Source of the DNA: Microbispora corallina
GTDB lineage: Bacteria; Actinomycetota; Actinomycetes; Streptosporangiales; Streptosporangiaceae
DNA length: 64,000 bases
Assembly: GCF_016863035.1 (NCBI RefSeq)
Contig: NZ_BOOC01000007.1
Coordinates: 153,162 to 217,161 of the forward strand
Direction of reading: 5' to 3'
A model generated the notes under the pieces. That model had not been told where the DNA came from and made no database searches. It was given only the letters and a program-made list of their open reading frames with translations. Made by a program: the position numbers and the translations under genes. How positions within the stretch are numbered: position 1 is the first letter of the stretch; every line of letters starts with the position of its first letter. Shown piece after piece: positions 44,083 through 52,712 of the stretch.

Positions 44083-44727
44083 ATGGCTGAGCTCTCCCTG
44101 CGCGAACGGAAGCGGCAGCGCACCCGCCAGGCGATCGTCGAGGCCGCGGTGGAGCTGTTCGAGGAGCACGGCTACGAGGGCACGACCGTCGCCGACATCG
44201 CCGAGGCGGCCGAGATCGGCACGCGCACCTTCTTCAGCTACTTCGCCAGCAAGGAGGAGGTGCTCTTCCCGGAGAGCGACTCGCGGATCAGGGCCGTCGT
44301 CGACGCCATCGCCGCGCGTGGGCCCGAGGACCGGCCTGCCGACGTGCTGCTGCGCGCGCTGCGCACCGTGAACCGTGACAGCGACGACATGGTGAGCAGG
44401 GTGGCCGCGCTCCGGATGCGGCTCATCCGGACCGTGCCCGCGATGCGGGGGCGCGGCCTGCAGCTCCAGCTCGACGCGCAGCGGGAGATCGCTCGTCACC
44501 TGTGTGCGGCCTATCCCGGCGAGCTGGACGAGGTCGGGGCGGCGGCTCTCGTGGGGGCGTTCGTCGGGGCGGTCACCGGCGCTCTGCAGGTGCTGATGGA
44601 GACGGGGGGCGATGATCCCGTGGCCATGAGCCGCCGCTTGCAGGAGGCGACGGACGCCGCCCTGCGCCCCTGGCTGCACGAGCAGGACAAGCCGTACGTA
44701 CGCTCACGCGAACAAGCGCCGTCGTGA
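44083..44727 (+). CDS. TetR family repressor, 214 aa
   Basis: N-terminal HTH is canonical (RTRQAIVEAAVELFEEHGYE, TTVADIAEAAEIGTRTFFSY, FASKEEVLF). The C-terminal ligand domain has AALRMRLIRTVPAMRGRGLQ and AALVGAFVGAVTGALQVLME. ATG 44083 was chosen over upstream starts because MAELSLRERKRQRTR is the family opening. Divergent from the monooxygenase, with the 28-bp palindrome between. Confidence 0.93.
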   Translation: MAELSLRERKRQRTRQAIVEAAVELFEEHGYEGTTVADIAEAAEIGTRTFFSYFASKEEVLFPESDSRIRAVVDAIAARGPEDRPADVLLRALRTVNRDSDDMVSRVAALRMRLIRTVPAMRGRGLQLQLDAQREIARHLCAAYPGELDEVGAAALVGAFVGAVTGALQVLMETGGDDPVAMSRRLQEATDAALRPWLHEQDKPYVRSREQAPS

Positions 44728-44856
44728 CGCCGATGCAGGACGGGGCCGCCGTACGACACCCCGTGGCCGGCTTCGCCGGGGCGGACTCCCTTGGAGCAGC
44801 TGGTCGTTCAGGCGGGTCGGGGCGCAGTCACCAGCCACCCGCGAACGAGGCCCGGA

Positions 44857-47373
44857 TTACGCCAGGGTAGCCAAATAGGCTCGCAGACGCTCCGCCTCCG
44901 GCATGTGCATCTCCTGAAAGCGGGCCAGCGCAGTCGCCAGGACCGGATGCGCCTGCTCGTAGTCCCGACTCTCGGCAAGCGTCATGCCGAGCCCTTGAAG
45001 CGTTCTGGCCTCGCCGACCGCGTCGCCGGCCTCGGCGAAAATGGGCCGGCAGCGTTCATACAGGGCAAGTGCCTCCGCTGTGCGGGTCTCGCTCCGGCAA
45101 AGGTCCGCCAGGTAGAGCAGCCCCCATGCCTCACCCCTGACGTCGCCGAGTTCGCTCAGCACCGCCACGCATTGCTCGTAGCAGGCGCGGGCGTCGTCAG
45201 GTTGCCCGAGACGGGCGTATGCCAGGCCGAGCTCCATGGTGGCGTACGCTTCGCCACGCTGATCGCGATGCTCTCGTAGGATCGGCAGGCACCTGTCGAA
45301 CAGGTCCAGCGCTTCCGCCTCACGTCCTTCGTGGGTACGGAGGCTGGCAAGATCGTAAACAAGGTATGCCTCGTTCAATCGATCGCCGATACCGCGAAAT
45401 ATCTGCAGGGCCTCCTCGAAGCACCGCAGCCCTTCGGCCGTGAGACCGAGCCCTCGGTAGACGAGGCCAAGTCCACGAAGTGCGAACGCCTCCCACCGTC
45501 TGTCACCCAGCGAACGGAACGTCGCGAGGCATTGTTCGTGGGTCGCCGCCGCTTCGCGAAACCGCCCCAGATCGCGGTATACGAAGCCCAGGCTGCGGAG
45601 CACGATCGCCTCGCCGTGCCGATCACCCAGTTCGCTGTAGATCGCGGCACACCGCTCGTAGTAGCGGATCGCCTCGCTCAACCGACCCTGTTCCCGGGAG
45701 ATCAGACCAAGGTCGAGGAGGGCTGCCGCCTCACCTCGGCGATCACCCAGTGCGCGCAGCAACGGCAGGCTTCGGTTGAGGTAGGAGACGGCTTCGAATC
45801 GCCGGGTGTGCCGGTAGAGACTGCCTGTTGATCGCAGCAGCCCTGCCTCGGCCGCGACGTCGCCCGAGAGCTGTGCGCTCGTCAGAGCGAGTTTGTGTGT
45901 GCGCTCCCAATCCTCCCAATGAGAGCGCGCGTCGAAGAAGTCGACCGATGCGATCGCGAGCGCAACGGCCATCTCGTGCCGTCCAGTTTCGTGAGCCTGC
46001 TCGATGAGAGCCGACAGAGTCGGGCGTTCCGCCGCGAACCAGCCCAACGGTTGTGTGTCGATAATGGCGCCGACCCCGTCCTCCCTGAGGAGTGCGTCGA
46101 TGTCAGCGGGGTGATCGGCGTGCTGCCGTGGCTCCGCTCGAAGCGCCGCGGCGCCGCGCCGGGCGACGGCGAGATAGCCGGCGAGGAGCCGATCGAGAGC
46201 GGCGTTCTGTTCGCCCAACTCCTCGTCTCGTAACAGGCATTCTCTCGCGAACACGTGCACGAGATCGTGAAATCGAAAGCGCGTATGGTCTGCCTCGTCC
46301 TCGCCGACGACCTCCAGCAGGGAGGCATCGACAAGCCGGCCGATGACGGCCTCCGCCGCCGAGATGTCGCTGTCCAGAAGCAGCGCCCCCGCCAGTCCGG
46401 TGAAGTCCGGCACGGCGGGGAGCGCCAGCAATCGAAATGCGCGGCGCTGCTCCGAAGTCAAACTCTGATAACTGAGGCTGAGGCTCATGCGTACCTCGAG
46501 ATCGCCTATTCGTAGCTCGTCGATCCGTCGGCGTCCGTCACCGAGCCGGGTCGCCAGTCTGGCCAGGCGCCCGCTGTCATGTGCCGCCAGCCGGGCGCCC
46601 ACGATACGCACCGCAAGCGGAAGATAGCCGCACAGTCGCGTTATCGCGGCGGCCGCCTCCGGCTCGGCCGTGATTCGGTCGGCACCCACGATCTTGGCCA
46701 GTAACGCCAGCGACTCCTCGGGGTCGAGCGTGTCCAGCACGTGGATATGGGCTCCTTCCAGCGCGGCCAAGCGGGATCGGCTCGTTACGATCACTCCGCA
46801 ACTCGGGCTGCCCGGCAGGAGCGGACGTACCTGCGCCTCGTCGGCGGCGTCGTCAAGGATGACCAGAAGGCGCCGCTCGGCGACCAGGGTGCGGTAGAGC
46901 CGCTCCCGCATATCGGTGCTTCGCGGAATCTTGCCGTTCGCGATGCCAAGCGTGGAGAGGAAGTCGGCCAGGACGTCTGCGGGGTCGAGTCGCACCGTTC
47001 CCATGCCGTGAAGGTTGACGTACAACTGACCGTCGGGGAAAAGCTCACGGATGAGATGTCCGCAACGGACCGCCAGCGCGGTTTTGCCGACACCGCCCTT
47101 CCCGGCGATTGCCGTGATGACGATGGCCCTACTGTCGGCATTACCGGTGGCGAACAGGTTGTGCAGCTTTCTTAAAGTATCTTCGCGTCCGGTGAAGTCG
47201 TGAATGTCTCGCGGAAGCTGGTACGGGATCATCGGGGCGCCATCGGACTGCCTGATGTGGTTGTGGATGATGATGTCCCGGCCGGCCTGGTTCACCGTTC
47301 CGCCATGCTCGGCGCGAGCGTGCTGCCGAAGTTCGCCGGGCTCCTCCGTCTTACCCGCTCCCGAATCCACCAT
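44857..47373 (-). CDS. STAND/NLR-like NTPase with N-terminal amyloid-type motif and TPR domain, 838 aa
   Basis: Domain order is that of plant and fungal NLRs. Residues 27-40 (VNQAGRDIIIHNHI) form a short polar/beta motif with a QAG core, preceded by disordered sequence. NB-ARC spans about 50-400: Walker A GKGGVGKT (91-98), Walker B RLLVILDDA, the VIVTSRS sensor, the CGYLPLAVRIVGA GxP-like motif, and a winged helix ending in RFRFHDLVHVFARECL. From about residue 480 there are at least eight TPRs (Y-x-D/R-L-G repeats). There is no DNA-binding domain, so it is not a SARP. ATG 47373 follows AAGGA. It is downstream of the 142-aa partner on the same strand. Confidence 0.9.
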   Translation of the reverse strand: MVDSGAGKTEEPGELRQHARAEHGGTVNQAGRDIIIHNHIRQSDGAPMIPYQLPRDIHDFTGREDTLRKLHNLFATGNADSRAIVITAIAGKGGVGKTALAVRCGHLIRELFPDGQLYVNLHGMGTVRLDPADVLADFLSTLGIANGKIPRSTDMRERLYRTLVAERRLLVILDDAADEAQVRPLLPGSPSCGVIVTSRSRLAALEGAHIHVLDTLDPEESLALLAKIVGADRITAEPEAAAAITRLCGYLPLAVRIVGARLAAHDSGRLARLATRLGDGRRRIDELRIGDLEVRMSLSLSYQSLTSEQRRAFRLLALPAVPDFTGLAGALLLDSDISAAEAVIGRLVDASLLEVVGEDEADHTRFRFHDLVHVFARECLLRDEELGEQNAALDRLLAGYLAVARRGAAALRAEPRQHADHPADIDALLREDGVGAIIDTQPLGWFAAERPTLSALIEQAHETGRHEMAVALAIASVDFFDARSHWEDWERTHKLALTSAQLSGDVAAEAGLLRSTGSLYRHTRRFEAVSYLNRSLPLLRALGDRRGEAAALLDLGLISREQGRLSEAIRYYERCAAIYSELGDRHGEAIVLRSLGFVYRDLGRFREAAATHEQCLATFRSLGDRRWEAFALRGLGLVYRGLGLTAEGLRCFEEALQIFRGIGDRLNEAYLVYDLASLRTHEGREAEALDLFDRCLPILREHRDQRGEAYATMELGLAYARLGQPDDARACYEQCVAVLSELGDVRGEAWGLLYLADLCRSETRTAEALALYERCRPIFAEAGDAVGEARTLQGLGMTLAESRDYEQAHPVLATALARFQEMHMPEAERLRAYLATLA

Positions 47374-47376
47374 CAC

Positions 47377-47685
47377 TGTCCTTCATCGAGGCCGCGGGCC
47401 CGCTCCCGCCCGGACTTTGCAGTCCCCTGCCATGCTGTCACGCAGAAGGGTCCGCCAGCAGACGATGACGGGCCAGGCTGCCCTCGTCGTTCCGGCGCAC
47501 TTCTCGCGAACTACCTGTGGTGCCTTTTCCAGGCGCTTCTGCAGGTTCGGCCGAGCATGGCATGAGCGGACCCTCACCTGGCCGGACCGCTCCGTGTCCG
47601 CCACCCTCGCCGGCACCTTCTGACCCGGCTCCGGGGGCGCCGCCTGGTCAACTTGCATGCGCGGCGGGTCCGCGGGCGGGAGCAG
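47377..47685. other. Gap between effector and NLR genes, 309 bp
   Basis: A leftward 91-codon frame (47383-47658) exists but has no good ribosome-binding site and reads as low-complexity Arg/Ala sequence. I see no convincing gene. A separate promoter for the NLR gene may lie here. Confidence 0.5.
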
Positions 47686-48114
47686 TCACGACGTCGGCGG
47701 CAGGTAGCTGGTGATGTTTCCCCCAGCCTGATAAATCGTGTTGTGTCGGCCGGTGGCGTTGGCCGTCTGGATGATCGACCGGACACGGGTCTGCTCATCG
47801 GCGGCCAGGGCGGGCATCAGGTACTCCTCCAGGAGCCGCCGTACCTCGTCCGCCAGCGCCGGCTCGGTCCTCACCAGGCGCTGCAGCTTGCTCTGCCACT
47901 CTCCAGCCAGAGCCTGCTCGGTGTCGGCATCGCCGTCACGGCGGGCCTGCACCACCTCGGCCCGCACCACCTCCAGCTCTGCGCCGGCCTGCTCAGCCTT
48001 ATCCGGGTGAGCCCGGCGCCACAACGCGACCACCCCGTCCCGGGCCGTCTCCCACGCACTGGTGGCCATCGCGGACACCACCGCGGTTCCCGCCGCCACC
48101 ACGATTGGATCCAT
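47686..48114 (-). CDS. Putative Bell-type effector with C-terminal amyloid motif, 142 aa
   Basis: Small helical protein. Residues 3-22 form a hydrophobic/amphipathic helix (PIVVAAGTAVVSAMATSAWE) that could insert into a membrane, followed by charged helices to about 118. The last 20 residues hold TIYQAGGNITSY, which aligns with TVNQAGRDIII of the adjacent NLR at the QAG core. Known NLR-linked bacterial effectors carry a helical (Bell) domain and a C-terminal amyloid motif that is templated by the NLR. AAGGGG precedes ATG 48114 by 7 bases. Function is inferred from architecture alone. Confidence 0.75.
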   Translation of the reverse strand: MDPIVVAAGTAVVSAMATSAWETARDGVVALWRRAHPDKAEQAGAELEVVRAEVVQARRDGDADTEQALAGEWQSKLQRLVRTEPALADEVRRLLEEYLMPALAADEQTRVRSIIQTANATGRHNTIYQAGGNITSYLPPTS

Positions 48115-48236
48115 CTCGCGCCCCTTTCCGGCGGAAGATCCAGAGGCCGTCCACTCTATGGCCGCACCCCTGTCTGTGGCGGTTTCCGGCGCCTCGACCT
48201 CAACCGATTCGCCCCCTGAATGGCGGGACGTGTCCG

Positions 48237-48780
48237 GCCGACTTCACCCACTACCGGCTCGCCGACGGCACCGACGCCGAGATCCTCACCTGGCCGGACG
48301 ACCACTCTCGCTACGCCCTGTCGGTGACGGCCCACAACCGCGTCACCGGACCGATCGTGCGCGACACCTTCCGCCACGCGGTGGCCGCCCACGGCGTGCC
48401 CGCCTCCACACTGACCGACAACGGCATGGTCTTCACCACCCGCTTGTCCGGCGGCCGCGGCGGCCGCAACGCCTTCGAACACGAACTGCGCCGCCTGCAC
48501 GTCACGCAGAAGAACTCCACCCCCAACCACCCCACCACCTGCGGAAAGGTCGAACGCTTCCAGCAGACGATGAAGAAATGGCTCCGCGCCCAGCCCGACC
48601 AGCCCACCACCATCGGCGACTTACAGACCCTCATCGACCGCTTCGCCGACGCCTACAACCACCACCGCCCCCACCGGTCGTTGCCCCACCGCGCCACCCC
48701 CGCCGCGGTCTACAACACCCGGCCCAAGGCCCAACCGGCCGGCAGCCGCGACGGCGACACCCACACCCGCGTCCATCGAC
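48237..48780 (+). mobile_element. Truncated IS481-type transposase
   Basis: A conserved rve/DDE integrase core without its N-terminal HTH. All three catalytic residues survive: Asp in ADFTHYRLADG, Asp in STLTDNGMVFT, Glu in GKVERFQQTMKKW, followed by YNHHRPHRSLPHRATP. The N-terminal third and the true C-terminus are gone, with junctions near 48237 and 48780. No start codon belongs to it, so it is dead. It lies between the effector gene's promoter and tRNA-Pro. Confidence 0.85.
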
Positions 48781-48810
48781 CCCAGCCGCGACTACCAGCC
48801 CCAAAGCAAG

Positions 48811-48840
48811 AAACCCCCGAACCCGTAGGTTCGAGGGTTT
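48811..48840 (-). terminator. Terminator of tRNA-Pro
   Basis: AAACCCCCGAACC (48811-48823) pairs with GGTTCGAGGGTTT (48828-48840) with one mismatch and a 4-base loop. On the minus strand it ends in TTTCTT, 26 bases past the tRNA 3' end. Confidence 0.7.
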
Positions 48841-48865
48841 CCGATGTCTTGAGACATCACACTGG

Positions 48866-48939
48866 TCGGGGCGACAGGATTTGAACCTGCGACTTCTTGC
48901 TCCCAAAGCAAGCGCGCTACCAAGCTGCGCCACGCCCCG
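48866..48939 (-). tRNA. tRNA-Pro (anticodon TGG)
   Basis: A complete 74-nt cloverleaf on the minus strand: acceptor stem CGGGGCG/CGCCCCG with discriminator A, D arm, anticodon loop TTTGGGA giving TGG (decodes CCN with wobble, mainly CCA), and the T arm GGTTCAAATCC. The CCA end is not encoded. Confidence 0.96.
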
Positions 48940-49029
48940 TCTCGCCGGGTGCGCGAGCGCTCGGAGACTCCGGTACGCTTACGCCCTGACGACCGGATGA
49001 AGTCTAGACCAGATGACCACCGGCCGCGC

Positions 49030-49100
49030 GCGGACGTAGCTCAATGGTAGAGCCCCAGTCTTCCAAACTGGCTACGCGGGTTCGATTCCCGTCGTCCGCT
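49030..49100 (+). tRNA. tRNA-Gly (anticodon TCC)
   Basis: A 71-nt cloverleaf: acceptor stem GCGGACG/CGTCCGC with discriminator T, D loop TCAATGGTAGA, anticodon loop CTTCCAA giving TCC (decodes GGA), T arm GGTTCGATTCC. Divergent from tRNA-Pro; 90 bp separate them. Confidence 0.96.
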
Positions 49101-49109
49101 CTCATCGAA

Positions 49110-49146
49110 AAAGGCCAGGTCATCCGCGACGCGGTGCCTGGCCTTT
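49110..49146 (+). terminator. Terminator of tRNA-Gly
   Basis: AAAGGCCAGG (49110-49119) pairs perfectly with CCTGGCCTTT (49137-49146), and CCGCG/CGCGG pairs inside. It ends in TTTGTG, 46 bases after the tRNA. Confidence 0.8.
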
Positions 49147-49490
49147 GTGATCTTCACTTACTGTTTTGAATCTTCCGTGCCCGATGGCTCGTTCTTGTGC
49201 CCCGTCCTGCGCAATCTCAAGGCGGCCCTGACCGGGCCGCACGCGCCGCCGTCACGGCGCACGCCGCCGCCTCCCGCTGGCGCTCCCGGCGGACGGCGCG
49301 CAAAGAACGCCGGACGGCCGGCGTCGATGGGCCGCCAGGCGACACTACATCTCTGATCACAGGCCGAAGGGCTGAGCTGGAACAGCCGCCAGGCGCTGAC
49401 CGCGCGGAGACACCGCCGGACAAACCCTCCCCGCCGGCCACGCAGAAAATACAAGGCACGCAAGCGAGTTGGCGGCCTACCCTGCCGTGA
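49147..49490. other. Intergenic stretch, 344 bp
   Basis: No gene supported. It is GC-rich with several short inverted repeats (for example in the CGGCGGAC/GCCGGACGG area) and no readable domain in any frame. It separates tRNA-Gly from the phosphotransferase gene. Confidence 0.4.
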
Positions 49491-50393
49491 GTGGAGGATC
49501 ACGTTCCCCAAGCAGTGCTGGATGCGGTGCTGAAGCACCCCGGAGGCTCGCTCGTGTGGTGCTGTAGCGAACCGATCACCGGCAGTTCCGGGGCCGCCAC
49601 CGGCGTCGTGACCAGGTTGTCGGGCCTGGCACAGCTCGATCACGACCAGGTCGCCTTCACTGTGATCCGCAAAGCCTGCCGACCAGTGACCGCTGGACGC
49701 CACGCCGCCGGCGCCGCCGATCCCCGGCACTGGGCCTACTGGCGGCGGGAACCTCTCGCCTACGCCAGCGGACTGCTACCAGAGGGACCAGGTCTAACCT
49801 CCCCACGCTGCTACGGCGTCATCGACGACGTCATCTATCTCGCCGACGTCGGCACCACACCGCAATCGCCACACGTGGCTGCGCACCAGCTTGGCCGCTG
49901 GCAGGCCAATTCCACTGTGCCAGACGTACCGTGGCTGTCAGGGCACCAGCTCGCCCAGCGGATCGCGGTCAGTGAGCTGGACTGGACCGGCATGGACGTG
50001 CATCCGCACATCCCGGCATTGTGGCGACGACGCCGGGAACTGCTGAAGCGGCTGGACGGGGTACCTCGAGTGCTCGTGCATGGCGACTTCTCCGGTGGCA
50101 ACCTCATCGCTGCCGACGACGGTGCCGGCACTGTGGTGCTGGACTGGGCGACGTTCGGGGTGGGCCCGGTGGGCGCCGATCTTGCATCACTGACGCTGAC
50201 CACGCTCGGCCGCCATCTCGCCGACTACCTTGACGGGTCGGCCGGCTGCTTCGATGCCGGCGACGTCGAGCTGGGCTATCGGGTGACGCTCGCACTGACC
50301 GGAGCTGGTCGCATCCACTGGATGCTGTCGCGCGGGATGACGCTTCCCGCCGGTTATATCGACTTCATCACAACCGAGACCGCCTCACTGTGA
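49491..50393 (+). CDS. Aminoglycoside phosphotransferase-fold kinase, 300 aa
   Basis: Protein-kinase-like small-molecule kinase. The catalytic loop is intact (VLVHGDFSGGNLIA: His-Gly-Asp...Asn), as is the metal Asp in TVVLDWATFGVGPVGADLAS. The N-terminal lobe is short and its Lys (VIRKACRPV) is only tentative. Start GTG 49491 lacks a clear Shine-Dalgarno. The acceptor is unknown: antibiotics, sugars or choline-like compounds are possible. Confidence 0.85.
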   Translation: MEDHVPQAVLDAVLKHPGGSLVWCCSEPITGSSGAATGVVTRLSGLAQLDHDQVAFTVIRKACRPVTAGRHAAGAADPRHWAYWRREPLAYASGLLPEGPGLTSPRCYGVIDDVIYLADVGTTPQSPHVAAHQLGRWQANSTVPDVPWLSGHQLAQRIAVSELDWTGMDVHPHIPALWRRRRELLKRLDGVPRVLVHGDFSGGNLIAADDGAGTVVLDWATFGVGPVGADLASLTLTTLGRHLADYLDGSAGCFDAGDVELGYRVTLALTGAGRIHWMLSRGMTLPAGYIDFITTETASL

Positions 50394-50450
50394 CCCGGAT
50401 GCAGAAAATCGGCATTGATTCAGAGGGTGCCGCGAGGGAGTGTTACCGGA

Positions 50451-50479
50451 GCGCCCCGTTATCGAGGGGTGACGGGCGC
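50451..50479 (+). terminator. Hairpin after the phosphotransferase gene
   Basis: GCGCCCCGT (50451-50459) pairs with ACGGGCGC (50472-50479) with one bulged C, followed by TTCTT. It lies 58 bp after the stop codon. Confidence 0.55.
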
Positions 50480-50632
50480 TTCTTGCCCGTGCCCGTCGCG
50501 TGCGCGTCAGTGCGGTGACTCACGGCAAACAGCAGGCCACCTGTGGTGTGTCGCAAAGCCTTTTCGAGGGGGCTGGCAGGAGATCTCCCATTAGGACGTC
50601 CCCCGGACCGGCCGCGACCCCGTCTGGAGTGA

Positions 50633-51595
50633 CTACGCGGTGGCCTGGGTCAGGCGGTAGCGCGAGGGCGGAATGCCGTATCGATCGACGAAGGCCTGGC
50701 GGAGGGTCTCAGCCGTGCCGAAGCCGCAACGGGTCGCGATTGCGGTCATGGGCAGGGAGGTGGAGGCCAGAAGGTGGGCGGCTGCCTCGGTGCGGGCCCG
50801 GCGTACGAATCGGCCCGGGGTCTGGCCCAGGTGCTTGAGGAACAGCCGGTTCAGGTGGCGCTCGCTCACTCCCGCGCCGGCCGCCAGGGTGGCCGTGCTC
50901 AGGTCGGCGTCCAAGTGGCCGGTGACGTGGTCGACCACCCGCTGGATCAGGCTGTCGCCGGGTGGCGGGCCTGCGGTGAACATGCTCATCTGTGCCTGGT
51001 TGCCGGGCCGTTGCAGGTAGGTCACCAGGTTGCGGGCCACCTCCCGGGCGAGGGCGGCGCCATGGTCTTCCTCGATGAAGGCGAGGGTCAGATCCAGGGC
51101 GCTGGTGACGCCGGCGGCAGTAGCGACGTTGCCGTCGCGGATGAAGATCGGATCGGCGTCGACCGAGACCTCTGGATGACGCGCGGCGAGCTCGTGCGCG
51201 TATTGCCAGTGGGTGGTGGCGCGCCGCCCGTCGAGCAGGCCGGCGGCGGCCAGCACCGCCGCGCCCGTGCACACCGATGCGACCCGGCGGCTCTCCCGCG
51301 CCAATCGACGGACGTGACCAACGATCACCCGGCTGGCGGCCGCTTCCTCGCGCCCGATTCCCCCTGACACGATCAGTGTGTCCAGCGGCCCGGCGATGCG
51401 CTGCAGGGCCTGCTGCCCCTGCAGGGTCAGCCCGCTGCTGCAGGTGACGGGCAGGCCCGACGGAGTGGCCAGGCACACGTCGTAGGGCGGGGTGGCGCCG
51501 TGGACGTTCGCCGCTATCAGCGTCGACGTCACGCACGCGATGTCCAGCAGCTCCGCCGCCTGGTATCCCACCACGACCACACGCCGCTCGGTCAT
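50633..51595 (-). CDS. GlxA-type AraC regulator with DJ-1/PfpI domain, 320 aa
   Basis: Residues 1-175 are a DJ-1/PfpI-like class-I amidotransferase fold (VVVVGYQAAELLDIACVTST, TLIVSGGIGREEA, VASVCTGAAVLAAAGLLDGR with the nucleophile-elbow Cys). Residues 215-315 are an AraC double HTH (STATLAAGAGVSERHLNRLF, MTAIATRCGFGTAETLRQAF, YGIPPSRYR). Typical of the GlxA subgroup. ATG 51595 is divergent from the small membrane protein gene at 51693, a likely target. Confidence 0.93.
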   Translation of the reverse strand: MTERRVVVVGYQAAELLDIACVTSTLIAANVHGATPPYDVCLATPSGLPVTCSSGLTLQGQQALQRIAGPLDTLIVSGGIGREEAAASRVIVGHVRRLARESRRVASVCTGAAVLAAAGLLDGRRATTHWQYAHELAARHPEVSVDADPIFIRDGNVATAAGVTSALDLTLAFIEEDHGAALAREVARNLVTYLQRPGNQAQMSMFTAGPPPGDSLIQRVVDHVTGHLDADLSTATLAAGAGVSERHLNRLFLKHLGQTPGRFVRRARTEAAAHLLASTSLPMTAIATRCGFGTAETLRQAFVDRYGIPPSRYRLTQATA

Positions 51596-51692
51596 GGCAC
51601 AACCGTATGTCAGAAAGACAGGGCACCCAAGTTTCCGGACCTGTCTCTGACACTTCGTTGGCACCTTCTCCGGGCGCCCGGACAGTTGAGCC

Positions 51693-52133
51693 ATGACTCA
51701 CCCGACTCCGCCGATGCCTGCCTCGCCTCCCGGCACCCAGCGCCACGCGCGGCGATGGGGAAGGTTCACCCTGCACTACATCGAGATGATCATCGCCATG
51801 TTCGCCGGGATGATCGCGCTCGGCCTGCTGTGGTCGTCCGCCTTCGGGATCGATCTGTCGTACGCCCGCGATCCGGAGCTCGCCTACCTGCTGATGGCGT
51901 TCGACATGTCGGCGGGCATGGGCGCCTGGATGCGCTTCCGCGGCCACCCCTGGGCCTCCACGCTGGAGATGTGCGGCGTCATGTTCGCTCCGGTCGTGCC
52001 GCTGTTCCCGCTCCTGTGGCTGGACGCGATCGACGGGATGACCCTGATGATCGCGGCACATGTGGCGATGTTCCCGCTCATGCTGGCGGTCATGCTCTGG
52101 CGGCGTGACGAGTACGCCCATGCCCACCACTGA
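51693..52133 (+). CDS. Small polytopic membrane protein, 146 aa
   Basis: Four membrane helices: about 28-50 (YIEMIIAMFAGMIALGLLW), 65-80, 93-112 (LEMCGVMFAPVVPLFPLLW) and 116-135 (MTLMIAAHVAMFPLMLAVML). Rich in Met, with basic and His-rich ends (DEYAHAHH). No family recognised beyond flagellar-biosynthesis-like small membrane proteins of actinomycetes. It is divergent from the GlxA-type regulator, which may control it. Confidence 0.85.
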   Translation: MTHPTPPMPASPPGTQRHARRWGRFTLHYIEMIIAMFAGMIALGLLWSSAFGIDLSYARDPELAYLLMAFDMSAGMGAWMRFRGHPWASTLEMCGVMFAPVVPLFPLLWLDAIDGMTLMIAAHVAMFPLMLAVMLWRRDEYAHAHH

Positions 52134-52202
52134 ACACTCCCGCACAGGCCGTCGCAGCGCCGCCACCGCGCCGTGGGCGCGGCTGCCCGATCTCCTGCAG
52201 AG

Positions 52203-52562
52203 TCAGCGCAGCCACCGCAGAGCCGCGTCGAGGCAGTCGTCGGGATTGTTGTTGAAGGCGATGGCCGCGTCAGGCGCGTGCCGGCGGACCAGGTTGACCA
52301 CCCTCTCGAAGAGTTCGAGCAACGGCTCGTGCTTGCGGATGCCGCCCCCGATCACCACGCAGGCGTAGTCGTTGCCGGTCAGCGCCTCTGCGATCGCGGC
52401 TTCGGGGTTCTCGTCGAGTGCCACCAGGCACCAGTCGGACTGGATGCCCCGATCGTCGAAACGAGCCCGACCACGCGCTATCGCCGCCTGGACCGGCTCC
52501 GGATCCCAGCCCTCGATCTTGGCGGGATCGAGACCGACCACGAGTACTCGCGCCACTGTCAC
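52203..52562 (-). CDS. Conserved-type protein of unknown function, 119 aa
   Basis: Alpha/beta protein with a Rossmann-like alternation: MTVARVLVVGLDPAKIE, SDWCLVALDENPEAAI, NDYACVVIGGGIRKHEPLLE, PDAAIAFNNNPDDCLDAAL. The VGLDP opening and the IGGG/R-K-H turn are likely functional. There is no membrane helix. The spacing to neighbours (over 60 bp on each side) suggests a single gene. Confidence 0.75.
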   Translation of the reverse strand: MTVARVLVVGLDPAKIEGWDPEPVQAAIARGRARFDDRGIQSDWCLVALDENPEAAIAEALTGNDYACVVIGGGIRKHEPLLELFERVVNLVRRHAPDAAIAFNNNPDDCLDAALRWLR

Positions 52563-52712
52563 GTGTCCTCCTCGCCGAAGGTTTCCACAGCTGTAAGTGG
52601 TGCCTGGAACATCGACAATGTCGATTTGCCGGAGCGGCCACGTTATCCCGTTCCCGACGTCTCCAGGTCGCCGTGGACAGAAGAATCAGGCGCATGGAGC
52701 GTCGAGGCCGCG

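Noticed and set aside
44857..47373. SARP-type antibiotic pathway activator
   Set aside because: There is no OmpR-like DNA-binding domain or BTAD; the N-terminus is a short motif plus NB-ARC.
47383..47658. A 91-codon gene between effector and NLR
   Set aside because: No Shine-Dalgarno, low-complexity composition, no domain or conservation argument.
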